The notes under the pieces were generated by a model. The model ran no database searches, was not told the DNA's origin, and worked only from the letters and a program-made list of their open reading frames with translations. The position numbers and the translations under genes are program-made. A DNA stretch of 52,475 nt from Dechloromonas aromatica (nom. nud.) (GTDB lineage: Bacteria; Pseudomonadota; Gammaproteobacteria; Burkholderiales; Rhodocyclaceae), in assembly GCA_017848965.1 (NCBI GenBank), contig JAFIHA010000004.1, forward strand, positions 1-52,475, in the 5' to 3' direction. Position 1 is the stretch's first letter. Each line of letters starts with the position of its first letter. Of this stretch, positions 9,218-18,478 are shown one piece after another.

Positions 9218-12200
9218 GCCGTCCCTCCCGAAGCTGGTTGTGCGCGGCGACGACCGAGCCAGGCGATGGCGTCGTCCACATAGGTGAAGACGACCGGGAT
9301 CACCAGCAGGCTGAGGAAGGTCGAAGTGATCAGGCCGCCGATGACGACGATCGCCATCGGTGCCCGGAAACTGGGATCGGCGCCGATGCCGAGGGCAATC
9401 GGCAGCATGCCGGCGCCCATCGCGATGGTCGTCATGACGATCGGCCGCGCCCGCTTGCGGCAGGCGTCGAGCAGCGCGTGCCAGCGGTCGAGCCCGTGCT
9501 CGCGGCGGGCGAGGATGACGTAGTCGATGAGCAGGATCGAGTTCTTGGTGGCGATCCCCATCAGCATGATGAGGCCGATCATCGACGGCATCGACAGCGC
9601 CTTCTGGGCGATGAACAGCGCCAGGAAGGCGCCGGGCACCGACAGCACCAGCGCCGCCAGGATGGTCACCGGCTGCACGAAATCCTTGAACAGCAGGACC
9701 AGCACGATGTAGATGCAGAGCACACCGGTAGCCATCGCCAGGCCGAAGCTGGCGAACAGTTCGCCCATTGCCTCGGCGTCGCCGACCGTGGACTGGATGA
9801 TGCCGGGCGGCAGTTGCTGCAGGCTGGGCAAGGCGAGTGCCGCCTTTTCGACGTCACCGAGCGCCCGGCCGTTCAGCTCGATCTCGAAGTTGATGTTGCG
9901 CAGGCGGTCGTAGCGGGTGATCTCGGCCGGCCCGCCGGCGATCGTCACGCTGGCCACATTGCTCAGCAGAACCGGGCCGTGGCGGCCGGGAACGGTGAGC
10001 TGGCGCAGCAGGTCGAGGTCGGCGCGGGCGGCCGGCGGCAGCTTGACGACGATCGGCACCTGGCGCTGCTGCAGGTTGAGCTTGGCCAGCCCCTGATCGT
10101 AGTCGCCGGCGGTGGCGATGCGCAGGGTGTCGGCGATCGCCGCCGAGGTGACGCCGAGGTCGGCCATGCGCGCGAAGTCGGGGCGGATCACCAGTTCCGG
10201 GCGGGTCAGGCTGGCCGTCGTGGTGACGCTGCCGATGCCGGGAATGCCGCGCAGTTCGCGCTCGACCTGGCGGGCGTGGCTGGCCAGCAGCTCGCCGTCC
10301 TCGCCGGCCAGGACGATGACGTACTTCTCGTTGGCCGAGGCAAGGCCGACCTTGATCCGCGCCCCCGGCACCGCCGCCAGCGCCTGGCGCAGTTCGCCCT
10401 CGATCTGCTGCTTGCTGACCCCCGAACGCTCGCCGCGCGGCGTCATGTTCACGGTCAGCGTCGCCTTGCGCACTTCGGCGGCGCCGCCCGGCATGAACGG
10501 GTCCTTACCGGCGGAACCGCCACCGAGCGCGGTATAGACCAGGCGGACCTGCGGGTGGGCGGCGACGATCTGCCGCGCCTGTTCCGCCGCCGCCAGCGTC
10601 TCGGCGAAGCGGGCGCCGGGCGGCAGTTCGACATGGACCTGGGTCTGCGACAGGTCGTCCGGCGGCAGGAAACCGGTCGGCAGCAGCGGCACCAGCGCGA
10701 AGGAGCCGAAGAAGAAGGTGCCGGCGGCGACCAGCGTCAGCACGCGGTGGCGCAGGCACCAAGCGGCCCAGCCTTCGTAGATACGCAGCCAGCGCGGCTG
10801 GGCGTGGGCGGCGGTGGGGCGCAACAGGTAGGCGGCCATCATCGGCGTCAGCATGCGGGCGACGACCAGCGAGAAGAAGACGGCAATCGCCGCCGTCCAC
10901 CCGAACTCGATGAAGAACTTGCCGGCAACGCCGCTCATGAAGGCGGTCGGCAGGAACACCGCGATCAGCGTGAAGGTGGTGGCGATGACCGCCAGGCCGA
11001 TCTCGTCGGCCGCTTCCATCGCCGCCTGGTAGGGCGTCTTGCCCATCGCCAGGTGGCGCATGATGTTCTCGATCTCGACGATGGCGTCGTCGACCAGGAT
11101 GCCGACCACGAGCGACAGCGAGAGCAGGCTGACGACATTGATCGTGAAGCCCATCAGGTACATCGCGGCGAAGGTCGGGATGATCGACAGCGGCAGCGCG
11201 GTGGCGGCGACGAAGGTAGCGCGGCCGTCGCGCAGGAACAGCCAGACGACGATGACGGCAAGGATGGCGCCCTCGATGAGCAGCCACATCGATCCTTCGT
11301 AGTTCTCGATCACCGGATCGACGAAATTGAAGGCCTCGGTGATCTCGATGTCCGGGTGTTCGGCGCGCAGGCGGGCGAGGACGACGGCCACCGAGTCCGC
11401 CACCTCGACTTCGCCGGCCCCCTTGCTGCGCGAGATTTCGAAGCCGACCACCGGCTTGCCGTTGAGCAGCGCGGCGCTGCGCCGTTCGGCGATGTCGTCG
11501 CTGACCGTGGCGATCTGGTCGAGCCGGACATGGCGGCCGTCGCTGAGGACAATGTCCATCGCCGCCAGTTCGGTGGCCGAGCCGACGGTGCCGATGGTGC
11601 GTACCGATTGTTCGACGCCGCCGATGTCGGCGCGGCCGCCCGAAGCCTCCTGCTGGATCTGCCGCAACTGGCGCGAGATGTCGGCCGCCGAAGCGCCGAG
11701 CGCGAGCAGACGGGCCGGGTCGAGTTCGACGCGCAGTTCGCGGCTGACGCCGCCGACCCGCGCCACGGCACCGACGCCGCGCGCGCTGAGAATGGCCTTG
11801 GCGACGGTGTTGTCGACGAACCAGGAGAGCGCCTCCTCGTCCATCCGCGACGAGGCGACGGTATAGGTCAGAATCGGCGCGCCGGCCACCGACACCTTGC
11901 TCACCACCGGGTCCTTGAGATCGCCCGGGAGGTCGGAGCGGATGCGCGACAGCGCGTCGCGCACGTCGTCGACCGCTTCCTGGGTCGGCTTTTCCAGGCG
12001 GAACTCGACGGTGATCGTCGCCGTCCCGTCCTGCACCGTGGTGTAGATGTGCTTGACGCCCTGCAGCGTCGCCACCGAATTCTCGATCTTGCGCGCCACT
12101 TCGGTTTCCATCTGCGCCGGCGCGGCGCCGGGCAGGCTGGCGCTGACCGTCACCGTCGGCAGGTCGACGTCCATGAACTGCTGCACCTTCATGGCCTTGA

Positions 12201-12285
12201 AGGCGACCAGCCCGGCCAGCGTCAGCAGCAGGAAGAGCAGGATCGCCGGGATCGGGTTGCGGATCGACCAGGCGGAAACGTTCAT
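9214..12285 (-). CDS. RND-family efflux pump inner-membrane subunit (AcrB/HAE1 type)
   Basis: 1023 residues. Standard RND layout: TM1 at about 13-32, a large periplasmic loop, TM2-6 at about 335-480 and a second half of the same plan. The proton-relay acids are present (D399-D400 in GILVDDAIVEIEN, equivalent to AcrB D407/D408), as is the relay lysine (ATKNSILL, about residue 912). The pump exports organic compounds across the envelope with a periplasmic adaptor and an outer membrane channel. The adaptor gene lies upstream and overlaps by 4 bp; no TolC-like channel gene is nearby, so a shared channel is likely. Hydrophobic-substrate efflux (HAE1) rather than heavy metal (HME) is inferred from VDDAIVEIEN. 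Confidence 0.93.
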   Translation of the reverse strand: MNVSAWSIRNPIPAILLFLLLTLAGLVAFKAMKVQQFMDVDLPTVTVSASLPGAAPAQMETEVARKIENSVATLQGVKHIYTTVQDGTATITVEFRLEKPTQEAVDDVRDALSRIRSDLPGDLKDPVVSKVSVAGAPILTYTVASSRMDEEALSWFVDNTVAKAILSARGVGAVARVGGVSRELRVELDPARLLALGASAADISRQLRQIQQEASGGRADIGGVEQSVRTIGTVGSATELAAMDIVLSDGRHVRLDQIATVSDDIAERRSAALLNGKPVVGFEISRSKGAGEVEVADSVAVVLARLRAEHPDIEITEAFNFVDPVIENYEGSMWLLIEGAILAVIVVWLFLRDGRATFVAATALPLSIIPTFAAMYLMGFTINVVSLLSLSLVVGILVDDAIVEIENIMRHLAMGKTPYQAAMEAADEIGLAVIATTFTLIAVFLPTAFMSGVAGKFFIEFGWTAAIAVFFSLVVARMLTPMMAAYLLRPTAAHAQPRWLRIYEGWAAWCLRHRVLTLVAAGTFFFGSFALVPLLPTGFLPPDDLSQTQVHVELPPGARFAETLAAAEQARQIVAAHPQVRLVYTALGGGSAGKDPFMPGGAAEVRKATLTVNMTPRGERSGVSKQQIEGELRQALAAVPGARIKVGLASANEKYVIVLAGEDGELLASHARQVERELRGIPGIGSVTTTASLTRPELVIRPDFARMADLGVTSAAIADTLRIATAGDYDQGLAKLNLQQRQVPIVVKLPPAARADLDLLRQLTVPGRHGPVLLSNVASVTIAGGPAEITRYDRLRNINFEIELNGRALGDVEKAALALPSLQQLPPGIIQSTVGDAEAMGELFASFGLAMATGVLCIYIVLVLLFKDFVQPVTILAALVLSVPGAFLALFIAQKALSMPSMIGLIMLMGIATKNSILLIDYVILARREHGLDRWHALLDACRKRARPIVMTTIAMGAGMLPIALGIGADPSFRAPMAIVVIGGLITSTFLSLLVIPVVFTYVDDAIAWLGRRRAQPASGGTA

Positions 12286-13394
12286 TGACCGCCACCCGCG
12301 GCCAGCACCTGCACCAGGTCGCCGTCGGCCAGGAAACCGGCACCGGCGGCAACGATGCGCGCCGCCGCCGGCAAGCCGTCGACGATCTCGACCAGTTCGC
12401 CCTGGCGGCGACCGAGACCGACCTTGGTCTGGGCGACACGGTCGGCGCCCTGCAGGGTGAAGACGTAGGCGAAGCCCTCGCGCAGCACCACCGCCGCCTG
12501 CGGCACGACGAGCGCCGGCGCCCGCCCGAGTTCGAACTCGCCGCGCGCGAACATGCCGGCGCGGAGCGCGCCGCCGGCCGGCAGATCGACGAAGACGGTG
12601 CCGTTACGGGTCGCCGGATCGACCGCCGGCGCCACCTGGCGCACCTTGCCGTCGACCGTCGCGCCGCCCGGGCCGGTGATGCGCACCGGGCCGCCGGCGA
12701 CGATCCGCCCGAGGTCGGCCGACGGCACCGCCGCCCGCCATTCGAGACGGCCGCCGCGGATCAGCCGGAACAGTTCCTGGCCGGCCGTCGTCAGCGAACC
12801 GACGGCGGCGCTGCGCGCCGCGATGACGCCATCGTCCGGTGCCTTGATCTCGGTGCGCGCCAGACGCAAGGCAACCGCGTCGAGACGCGCCCGCGCCGCC
12901 ACCAGGCGGGCCGCCGCCGCCTGCTCGGCGGTCTGGTACTGGGTGTTCATCTGCTGGCTGTAGAAGCCCTTGGCCTGCAGTTCCTTGGCCCGCGCCGCGT
13001 TGCCGCGCGCCTCGGCAACGCTGGCCTCAAGCTCGGCCACCGCCGCCTGCGCCTCTGCCTGCTCGCTGGCCGCCGTCGCCGCGTCGATGCGCGCCAGCCC
13101 CTGGCCCTTTCGCACCCTCTGGCCAACATCGACGGCGACCTCGACGATGCGCAGGCCGGACAACTCGGCGCCGATCACCGCTTCCTGCCAGGCGACGACA
13201 TCGCCGTTGGCGCTCAGCGTGCGCGGCCAATCGACCGTCTGCGGCGCCACCACGGCAACGCTCAAGGCCGGCTTGGCGGGAGCTTGCGGCGGCGCGTCCT
13301 TGCCGCAAGCGGCAAGCAGCAGGACGCAAACCAGCGCGCCGGCGCGGCGAAATCCTGCAAAACGGGATGCGAACTGAGTCTGCCTGTCGATCAT
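12282..13394 (-). CDS. RND efflux periplasmic adaptor (membrane fusion) lipoprotein
   Basis: 370 residues. N-terminal lipoprotein signal with lipobox LLLAAC, Cys30 being the predicted lipidated residue. Then come the lipoyl/barrel-sandwich halves (SGLRIVEVAVDVGQRVRKGQ at about 78-97), an alpha-helical hairpin rich in Ala and Glu (about 105-175), the second lipoyl half (KAPDDGVIAARSAAVGSLT) and the beta-barrel and membrane-proximal domains. It links the RND pump to an outer membrane channel. First gene of the adaptor-pump-antiporter unit; no regulator gene adjoins it. Confidence 0.92.
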   Translation of the reverse strand: MIDRQTQFASRFAGFRRAGALVCVLLLAACGKDAPPQAPAKPALSVAVVAPQTVDWPRTLSANGDVVAWQEAVIGAELSGLRIVEVAVDVGQRVRKGQGLARIDAATAASEQAEAQAAVAELEASVAEARGNAARAKELQAKGFYSQQMNTQYQTAEQAAAARLVAARARLDAVALRLARTEIKAPDDGVIAARSAAVGSLTTAGQELFRLIRGGRLEWRAAVPSADLGRIVAGGPVRITGPGGATVDGKVRQVAPAVDPATRNGTVFVDLPAGGALRAGMFARGEFELGRAPALVVPQAAVVLREGFAYVFTLQGADRVAQTKVGLGRRQGELVEIVDGLPAAARIVAAGAGFLADGDLVQVLAAGGGQ

Positions 13395-13514
13395 GCCGAA
13401 CCTGCCCGGGCTGGAAAACCTGCGGATGATACCGCGTTGCGGCAGGTCCGCCGAATTCGGACCGGCGACGCGGTCAGGGCGGCGACAGGAGCAGCGCCCC
13501 CGCTCCCGGCAGAC

Positions 13515-15134
13515 TCAGCCGCTGCCGAGAAGATCACCGCGCAGATGCATCGGTGCCTCGTGGAAGATGCGCGCGTCCATCAGGCGCGGCGCGGTCGGCA
13601 GCAGCGGCGCGAAGTCCATGCGGTCGAGGATGTCGTGTTGCAGGTCGACACCGGGGGCGATTTCGGTCAGCACCAGGCCGGCGGCGCTCAGTTCGAAGAC
13701 GCAGCGTTCGGTGACGTAGAGCACCGGCGTGCCGCGGCGGACCGCCTGCGGGCCGGAGAAGGTGCGGTGCTCGACTTCATCGACGAACTTGACCGCCGAA
13801 CCGTCCTGCAGAATGCGCAGGCGACCGCCGTCGACCGCGACTTCCAGCTGACCGGCGCTGAAGGTGCCGACGAAGACGACCTTGCGCGCCGCCTGCGAAA
13901 TGTTGATGAAGCCGCCGGCGCCGGCCAGCCGGGGGCCGAAGCGCGAGACGTTGAGGTTGCCCTGGCGGTCGGCCTGGGCCAGGCCGAGGAAAGCGATGTC
14001 GAGGCCGCCGCCGTCGTAGAAGTCGAACTGGTTGGGCTGGTCGATCACCGCCTGGGTGTTGGTGGCGGCGCCGAAGTTGAGGCCACCGGCCGGTACGCCG
14101 CCGATCACGCCGGGTTCGGCAGTGAGCGTCATCAGGTCAACGATGCCTTCCTCGGCGGCGACGGCGGCGACGCCTTCCGGCATGCCGATGCCGAGATTGA
14201 CCACGGCGCCCGGCGTCAGCTCCATCGCCGCCCGGCGGGCGATGATCTTGCGTTCGCTCATCGGCATCGGCGCCAGGGCCGACATCGGCACCCGGATTTC
14301 GCCGGAAAAGGCCGGGCTGTACGGTTCGGCGAAGGTCTGCATGTGGTATTCGGGCTTTTCGGCAACCACCACGCAGTCGACCAGGACACCGGGAATCTTC
14401 ACCTGCCGGGGGTTGAGCGAGCCACGCTCGGCAATCCGTTCGACCTGGACGATGACGATGCCGCCCGAGTTGTGCGCCGCCATCGCGATCGCCTGCGCTT
14501 CCAGCGTCAGCGCTTCCTTTTCCATGGTGACGTTGCCGTCGGGGTCGGCGGTGGTGCCGCGGATGATCCCGACGTGGATCGGGAAGGCCTTGTAGAACAG
14601 GTATTCCTCGCCGTCGATTTCCATCAGGCGGACGATCTCGGTCGTCGTCCGCTGGTTCAGCCTGCCGCCGTCGAAACGAGGATCGACGAAGGTGCCGAGG
14701 CCGATGCGGCTGATCGTCCCCGGCTTGCCGGCGGCGATGTCGCGGAACAAATGGGTGATGACGCCCTGCGGCAGGTTGTAGGCCTCGACCCGGTTGGCCA
14801 CCGCCAGTTCCTGCAGGCGCGGCGCCAGCCCCCAGTGGCCGCCGATCACGCGGTCGACCAGGCCGTCGTGGCCGAGATGGTTGAGGCCGCGTTCCTTGCC
14901 GTCGCCCTGCCCGGCCGCGTAGACCAGGGTCAGGCCGCGCGGGCTGCCGAGGCCATGCGCGTCGCTCTCGCGCGCTTCGAGGAAGCGCTGTTCGAGGGCG
15001 ACGGCGATGTTCTCGGCGAAGCCGATGCCGACGAAGCCGCCGGTGGCGACGGTGTCGCCGTCGCGGATGCGGGCGACGGCGGTGCGCGCCGACATCACCT
15101 TGCCCGCCGGATTGCTGGAAATACCACCCGCCAT
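13515..15134 (-). CDS. Fused family I CoA-transferase (acetate/acetoacetate or propionate CoA-transferase, YdiF/SCOT type)
   Basis: 539 residues. The start at 15134 is chosen because GGAGG sits 7 nt upstream; the frame is open a further 19 codons but that segment is not family-like. Alpha-like half: [17 protein letters not shown]. Beta-like half: [20 protein letters not shown]. The likely thioester-forming catalytic glutamate is E340 in the TAEPG motif, matching the YdiF position. The single-chain length fits a fused enzyme that moves CoA between acyl-CoA and acetate, acetoacetate, propionate or similar acids. It lies downstream of the CBS protein on the same strand, separated by a hairpin. 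The substrate is not determined. Confidence 0.88.
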   Translation of the reverse strand: MAGGISSNPAGKVMSARTAVARIRDGDTVATGGFVGIGFAENIAVALEQRFLEARESDAHGLGSPRGLTLVYAAGQGDGKERGLNHLGHDGLVDRVIGGHWGLAPRLQELAVANRVEAYNLPQGVITHLFRDIAAGKPGTISRIGLGTFVDPRFDGGRLNQRTTTEIVRLMEIDGEEYLFYKAFPIHVGIIRGTTADPDGNVTMEKEALTLEAQAIAMAAHNSGGIVIVQVERIAERGSLNPRQVKIPGVLVDCVVVAEKPEYHMQTFAEPYSPAFSGEIRVPMSALAPMPMSERKIIARRAAMELTPGAVVNLGIGMPEGVAAVAAEEGIVDLMTLTAEPGVIGGVPAGGLNFGAATNTQAVIDQPNQFDFYDGGGLDIAFLGLAQADRQGNLNVSRFGPRLAGAGGFINISQAARKVVFVGTFSAGQLEVAVDGGRLRILQDGSAVKFVDEVEHRTFSGPQAVRRGTPVLYVTERCVFELSAAGLVLTEIAPGVDLQHDILDRMDFAPLLPTAPRLMDARIFHEAPMHLRGDLLGSG

Positions 15135-15172
15135 CGTTTCCTCCGCCCGCAGAAAACGCTCATGTTGGGTCA

Positions 15173-15195
15173 GAGCGTGGCGCCGCGCCACGCTC
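15173..15195 (-). repeat. perfect 10-bp inverted repeat (hairpin) between the CBS and CoA-transferase genes
   Basis: GAGCGTGGCG and CGCCACGCTC are separated by 3 nt. No T-tract follows on either strand, so it is not a classical intrinsic terminator. It may terminate weakly, stabilise an mRNA end or serve as an operator. Confidence 0.55.
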
Positions 15196-15217
15196 GTTTA
15201 CCCTGAGTTGTGCCGGC

Positions 15218-15802
15218 TCAGTTGACCAGCGCCGCCTCGATCTCGGCAAAGGTGCGCGGCAGGTCGAAGCCGAGTACCGGCACGCCCAGCGCGCGACCGA
15301 TCTGGGTCGCCGAGAAGAGGCCACGGACGCGTGGCAGACCGGTCAGCGGGTCGTTGTCCTCGACCAGGATGTGCTGGCGGCCGAGCTGCTTCAGTGCATC
15401 GAGGATTTCGCCGACGCTGGCGCGCAGCACGTCGGCCAGGGCCAGCGTGTCGATGCTGCCGATCGGCGTCATCAGTTCGCCGACACGCAGTTCGTCGCGC
15501 TTGCTGGCGCGCGCCAGGGCGACCTGCAGCGGCTTCTCGCCGAGGATGTCGCGGGCGGTGATCAGGCCGACCACCTCGTCGTCCTTGCCGAGCACCATCA
15601 ACAGACGGACGCCGCGCGAAATCATGCGGGCGTTGGCGTCGTCGATCAGCGCCTCGGGCGCGATGCTGACCGCGGCGACCCGGGAGAAATCGGTCATCGC
15701 CTCGATCGCCGGCGAATCGGCGGCGAGTTGGTTGAAACCGGCGGCGCACAGGCTGGCGCTGGCCGACAGTTTGTGGGCACGCAGGTGAACGGGTTGGTTC
15801 AT
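15218..15802 (-). CDS. Twin CBS-domain protein
   Basis: 194 residues holding two CBS motifs and nothing else: the first at about 40-95 (ANARMISRGVRLLMVLGKDDEVVGLITARDIL), the second at about 108-170 (LMTPIGSIDTLALADVLRASVGEILDAL with ILVEDNDPLTGLPRVRGLFSATQIG). Such pairs bind adenine nucleotides or similar ligands and regulate other proteins; the target is unknown. GGAGGAAG 7-10 nt upstream supports the ATG at 15802. It is followed on the same strand by the CoA-transferase 84 bp away, so an energy-state link is possible but unproven. Confidence 0.85.
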   Translation of the reverse strand: MNQPVHLRAHKLSASASLCAAGFNQLAADSPAIEAMTDFSRVAAVSIAPEALIDDANARMISRGVRLLMVLGKDDEVVGLITARDILGEKPLQVALARASKRDELRVGELMTPIGSIDTLALADVLRASVGEILDALKQLGRQHILVEDNDPLTGLPRVRGLFSATQIGRALGVPVLGFDLPRTFAEIEAALVN

Positions 15803-16039
15803 GGTTGTCTTCCTCCATCAGGGATTATTGTCTTGCGGCTGACGCCGCTGTTGTCCGGAAGCTCGCCTTGCCGCCGCGACCTTCTGTCGCACAGTATTGA
15901 GCCAAGCCGGCCGCGTTGCAAGTAGCGCGAAAACGGCGTCCCGCCACCTCTCAAAGCGCCATCGGCGGCCCCCGCCGGATTGCCGAAACGGTATGATTTG
16001 CCGCCCCCGATCCTTCGCCGAAAGACGCCGTACCCCGCC

Positions 16040-16609
16040 ATGAAGCAACTCGTCAGCCGCCTGCGCGCCCTCATCCCGACCCGGGAGCAGATCATGACGA
16101 ACCGCTGGCTACGCTGGCTCCATCCCTTCCTCGCCCATCCCCGGCTCTGGCACTGGTCGCGCCGCGGCGTCGCGCTCGGCGTGGCGATCGGCATCTTCTT
16201 CGGCCTGCTCATTCCGATCGCCCAGATTCCCTTCTCGGCTGCCGCCGCCATCCTGCTGCGCGCCAACGTGCCGGCCGCCGCGGCGAGCACGCTGGTCACC
16301 AACCCGGTGACCTTCGGCCCCGTCTATTACGCCGCCTACAAGCTCGGCGTCTGGATCCATGGCGGCGACCACGCCGCCGCTCCGCCCGCGACTCAACCTG
16401 ACGGCAACCAGGAAGCCGGCGTCCTGCAACGCATTCGCCGCCTTGGTCTGCCGCTGCTCACCGGGCTCGCCGTGATGGCCTCGCTGTTCGGCCTGCTCAG
16501 CTACGTCGTGATCAGCGCCGTCTGGTACTGGCGGGTCAAGGCCAGGCGGCGGCGCCAGCTGCGCGATTACCAGACGCGGGCGCGCGGCCGCATCCACGGC
16601 CCCGGCTGA
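16040..16609 (+). CDS. DUF2062-domain inner membrane protein
   Basis: 189 residues from the ATG at 16040 (the frame extends 20 codons upstream without family character). It has the DUF2062 pattern: WSRRGVALGVAIGIFFGLLIPIAQIPFSA (two hydrophobic helices), ANVPAAAASTLVTNPVTFGPVYYAAYKLG, and a final TM helix at about 140-165 followed by a very basic tail (VKARRRRQLRDY). Function unknown. The next gene on this strand is the RegB-like sensor, separated by an intrinsic terminator. Confidence 0.85.
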   Translation: MKQLVSRLRALIPTREQIMTNRWLRWLHPFLAHPRLWHWSRRGVALGVAIGIFFGLLIPIAQIPFSAAAAILLRANVPAAAASTLVTNPVTFGPVYYAAYKLGVWIHGGDHAAAPPATQPDGNQEAGVLQRIRRLGLPLLTGLAVMASLFGLLSYVVISAVWYWRVKARRRRQLRDYQTRARGRIHGPG

Positions 16610-16718
16610 GCCCCGCCAGCCGCCCCGGGGCGGGTGCGACATTCGGTCACTCCACAGCCGCGGCGCCTGGCGTTATTGTGTGGATCAGTGTTTGTAGCGA
16701 ACACCTCTCGATCCCTTC

Positions 16719-16744
16719 AGCCCCGACCCCGGGGCTTCTTTTTT
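16719..16744 (+). terminator. intrinsic terminator ending exactly at the start of the sensor kinase gene
   Basis: A GC stem (AGCCCCG 16719-16725, CGGGGCT 16730-16736, loop ACCC) is followed by CTTCTTTTTT. It probably ends the DUF2062 transcript. It leaves no room for a leader or Shine-Dalgarno before the TTG (16743) or GTG (16749) of the next gene. Confidence 0.75.
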
Positions 16745-17924
16745 GCCCGTGCCGACGCCCCCCTCCCAGTTCACCCGGATACGCCTGATCGACCTGCGCT
16801 GGTTCTCGATCGGCGGCATGCTGCTCGCAGCCACGGTCAGCACGAGCGTCCTCGGCAGCGCCGACCTGCTGCCCCGGCTGTTCGCCTTCACCCTCGTCGT
16901 CGCCTGCCTCAACGGCTGCCTGTGGCTGGCCTCGCGCCTGCATAGCGGCGACGACATCCCGCTCATTTCGCCGTGGACGCAACTGCAGTTCGACGTACTG
17001 AGCTGGTCGATCTTCATCTATTTCTCGGGCGGCGCGACCAACCCGCTGATCTCCGTCCTGCTGCCGCTGGTCGCCTTCGGCGCCATCATCCTCGACCGGC
17101 GCCGGGCCTGGCTGCTCGGCCTGATCTCGGTTCTCCTCTACTCCTTCCTGTGGCGCTTCTACCTGCCGCTGCCCATCCTCGACGCGCAACGCGCCACCTA
17201 CCTGCACCTGCTCGGCATGTGGCTGGTCTTCGTCGTATCGACAGTGGTCTCGATCTGGTTCATCCAGAGCATGAGCGCCGCGCTGCGCGAGCGCGACGCG
17301 GCACTCGCCGAAGCCCGCGAAAAAACGCTCAAGGATGACTGGCTGACCTCGATCGGCACACTGGCGGCGAGCGCCGCCCACGAAATGGCGACGCCGCTGT
17401 CCACCCTCAACCTGCTGCTTGAGGAATGGGCCGAGGACAATGCCTTTCCCACCGCCTACCGGGACGACCTGGCGCTGATGCGCCGGCAGATCGAAAGCTG
17501 CCGCCAGACCCTCAACCACCTCTCCGGGCGCGCCAGCCAGCCGGCCAGCGCCAACCGGCCGTCGATCGCCCACTGGCTCGACGCCTTCCTGCAGGCCTGG
17601 CAAGCCACCCACCCGGCGAGCAGCCTGCAATACACGCTGGCGCCGACGCTGGCGCAGCACGCCCCGCATTTCGACATCGCCGTCGAAAGCGGCCTCGGCC
17701 ATCTGCTCGACCACGCCGGGCGCGGCGCCGGGCCGTTGCGGCTGCGCGCCGAGCACGACGGCGGGCAATTGACGATCAGCGTCGACGGCGCACCGCCGCC
17801 GGACGCCGCCGGACCCAGCCTGGCACTCGCCCAGAGCACGCTGCAACGCGCCGGCGGCAAGCTGCGCTGGCAAGGCCAACGCATCGAACTCGATCTGCCT
17901 TTGCAAGGAACCGCATTGCCATGA
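16743..17924 (+). CDS. regB: RegB/PrrB-like membrane redox sensor histidine kinase with an eroded ATP-binding domain
   Basis: 393 residues from TTG 16743 (GTG 16749 is equally possible). Six hydrophobic helices at about 18-180 follow the RegB opening LIDLRWFSIGGM. The quinone-sensing heptapeptide GGxxNPF appears as GGATNPL (96-102). The H-box AAHEMATPLSTL carries the phosphoacceptor H213 and is RegB-like. The C-terminal catalytic part is unusual. The N-box reads HLLDHA instead of NLLDNA, the D-x-G-x-G box reads VDGAPPPDA, and no GxGLGL is present. It overlaps the response regulator by 4 bp, giving a RegBA pair. RegBA controls respiration, cyd oxidases included, and cydABX lies convergent next door. 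Whether the kinase is catalytically active is doubtful from sequence. Confidence 0.8.
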   Translation: MPVPTPPSQFTRIRLIDLRWFSIGGMLLAATVSTSVLGSADLLPRLFAFTLVVACLNGCLWLASRLHSGDDIPLISPWTQLQFDVLSWSIFIYFSGGATNPLISVLLPLVAFGAIILDRRRAWLLGLISVLLYSFLWRFYLPLPILDAQRATYLHLLGMWLVFVVSTVVSIWFIQSMSAALRERDAALAEAREKTLKDDWLTSIGTLAASAAHEMATPLSTLNLLLEEWAEDNAFPTAYRDDLALMRRQIESCRQTLNHLSGRASQPASANRPSIAHWLDAFLQAWQATHPASSLQYTLAPTLAQHAPHFDIAVESGLGHLLDHAGRGAGPLRLRAEHDGGQLTISVDGAPPPDAAGPSLALAQSTLQRAGGKLRWQGQRIELDLPLQGTALP

Positions 17925-18478
17925 CTTCCCCCAGCCGCCCCCTGCTCGTCGTCGAGGACGACGAGAGTTACCGCTCACTACTGGCCCGCTCCCTGCAGCG
18001 GCGCGGTTTCGCGGTACGCACCGCGAGCAGCGCCGACGAAGCCCTGGCCGTCTGCGCCGAGCAGGCACCGGCCTACGTCGTGCTCGACCTCAACCTGCGC
18101 GGCGAATCCGGACTCAACCTGATCCGCCCGCTGCTCGCCTACGCGCCGGCCGCGCGCATCGTCGTCCTCACCGGTTACGCCAGCATCCAGACGACGGTCG
18201 CCGCGATGCGCCTGGGCGCCTGCCATTACCTGCCGAAGCCGGCGAATACCGGCGATCTGGTGCGCGCCCTGCTCGACGACAACATCGCGCTGGACACGCG
18301 CATCGACGAGGAGCAGCTCAGCGTCCAGCACCTGCAGTGGGAATACATCCAGCGCAAGCTGGCGGAACACGACGGCAACATCTCGGCCACCGCCCGCGCC
18401 CTCAAGATGCACCGGCGCACCCTGCAGCGCAAGCTGGCCAAACGGCGGCCGCCTGACCTCGGTTTCGCCGTCGAATAA
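17921..18478 (+). CDS. regA: RegA/PrrA/ActR-like response regulator with Fis-type HTH
   Basis: 185 residues. Receiver domain at 6-120: acidic pocket VVEDDE, phosphoacceptor D56 (VVLDLN), VLTGYAS and LPKPAN. A linker leads to a C-terminal Fis-like helix-turn-helix at about 145-175 (ISATARALKMHRRTLQRKL), nearly the conserved RegA DNA-binding helix. The ATG overlaps the kinase stop by 4 bp, so the two are coupled. RegA proteins regulate terminal oxidases, nitrogen fixation and carbon fixation in response to redox state. Confidence 0.9.
   Translation: MTSPSRPLLVVEDDESYRSLLARSLQRRGFAVRTASSADEALAVCAEQAPAYVVLDLNLRGESGLNLIRPLLAYAPAARIVVLTGYASIQTTVAAMRLGACHYLPKPANTGDLVRALLDDNIALDTRIDEEQLSVQHLQWEYIQRKLAEHDGNISATARALKMHRRTLQRKLAKRRPPDLGFAVE

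Noticed and set aside
9238..12288. 1016-codon open frame on the plus strand opposite the RND pump gene
   Set aside because: Antisense shadow of a GC-rich gene: low-complexity Arg/Asp/His/Gly-rich translation, no domain, and it mirrors the pump gene exactly.
12285..15206. 973-codon plus-strand open frame over the adaptor and CoA-transferase genes
   Set aside because: Same shadow effect; it spans two real genes and an intergenic gap with no recognisable protein character.
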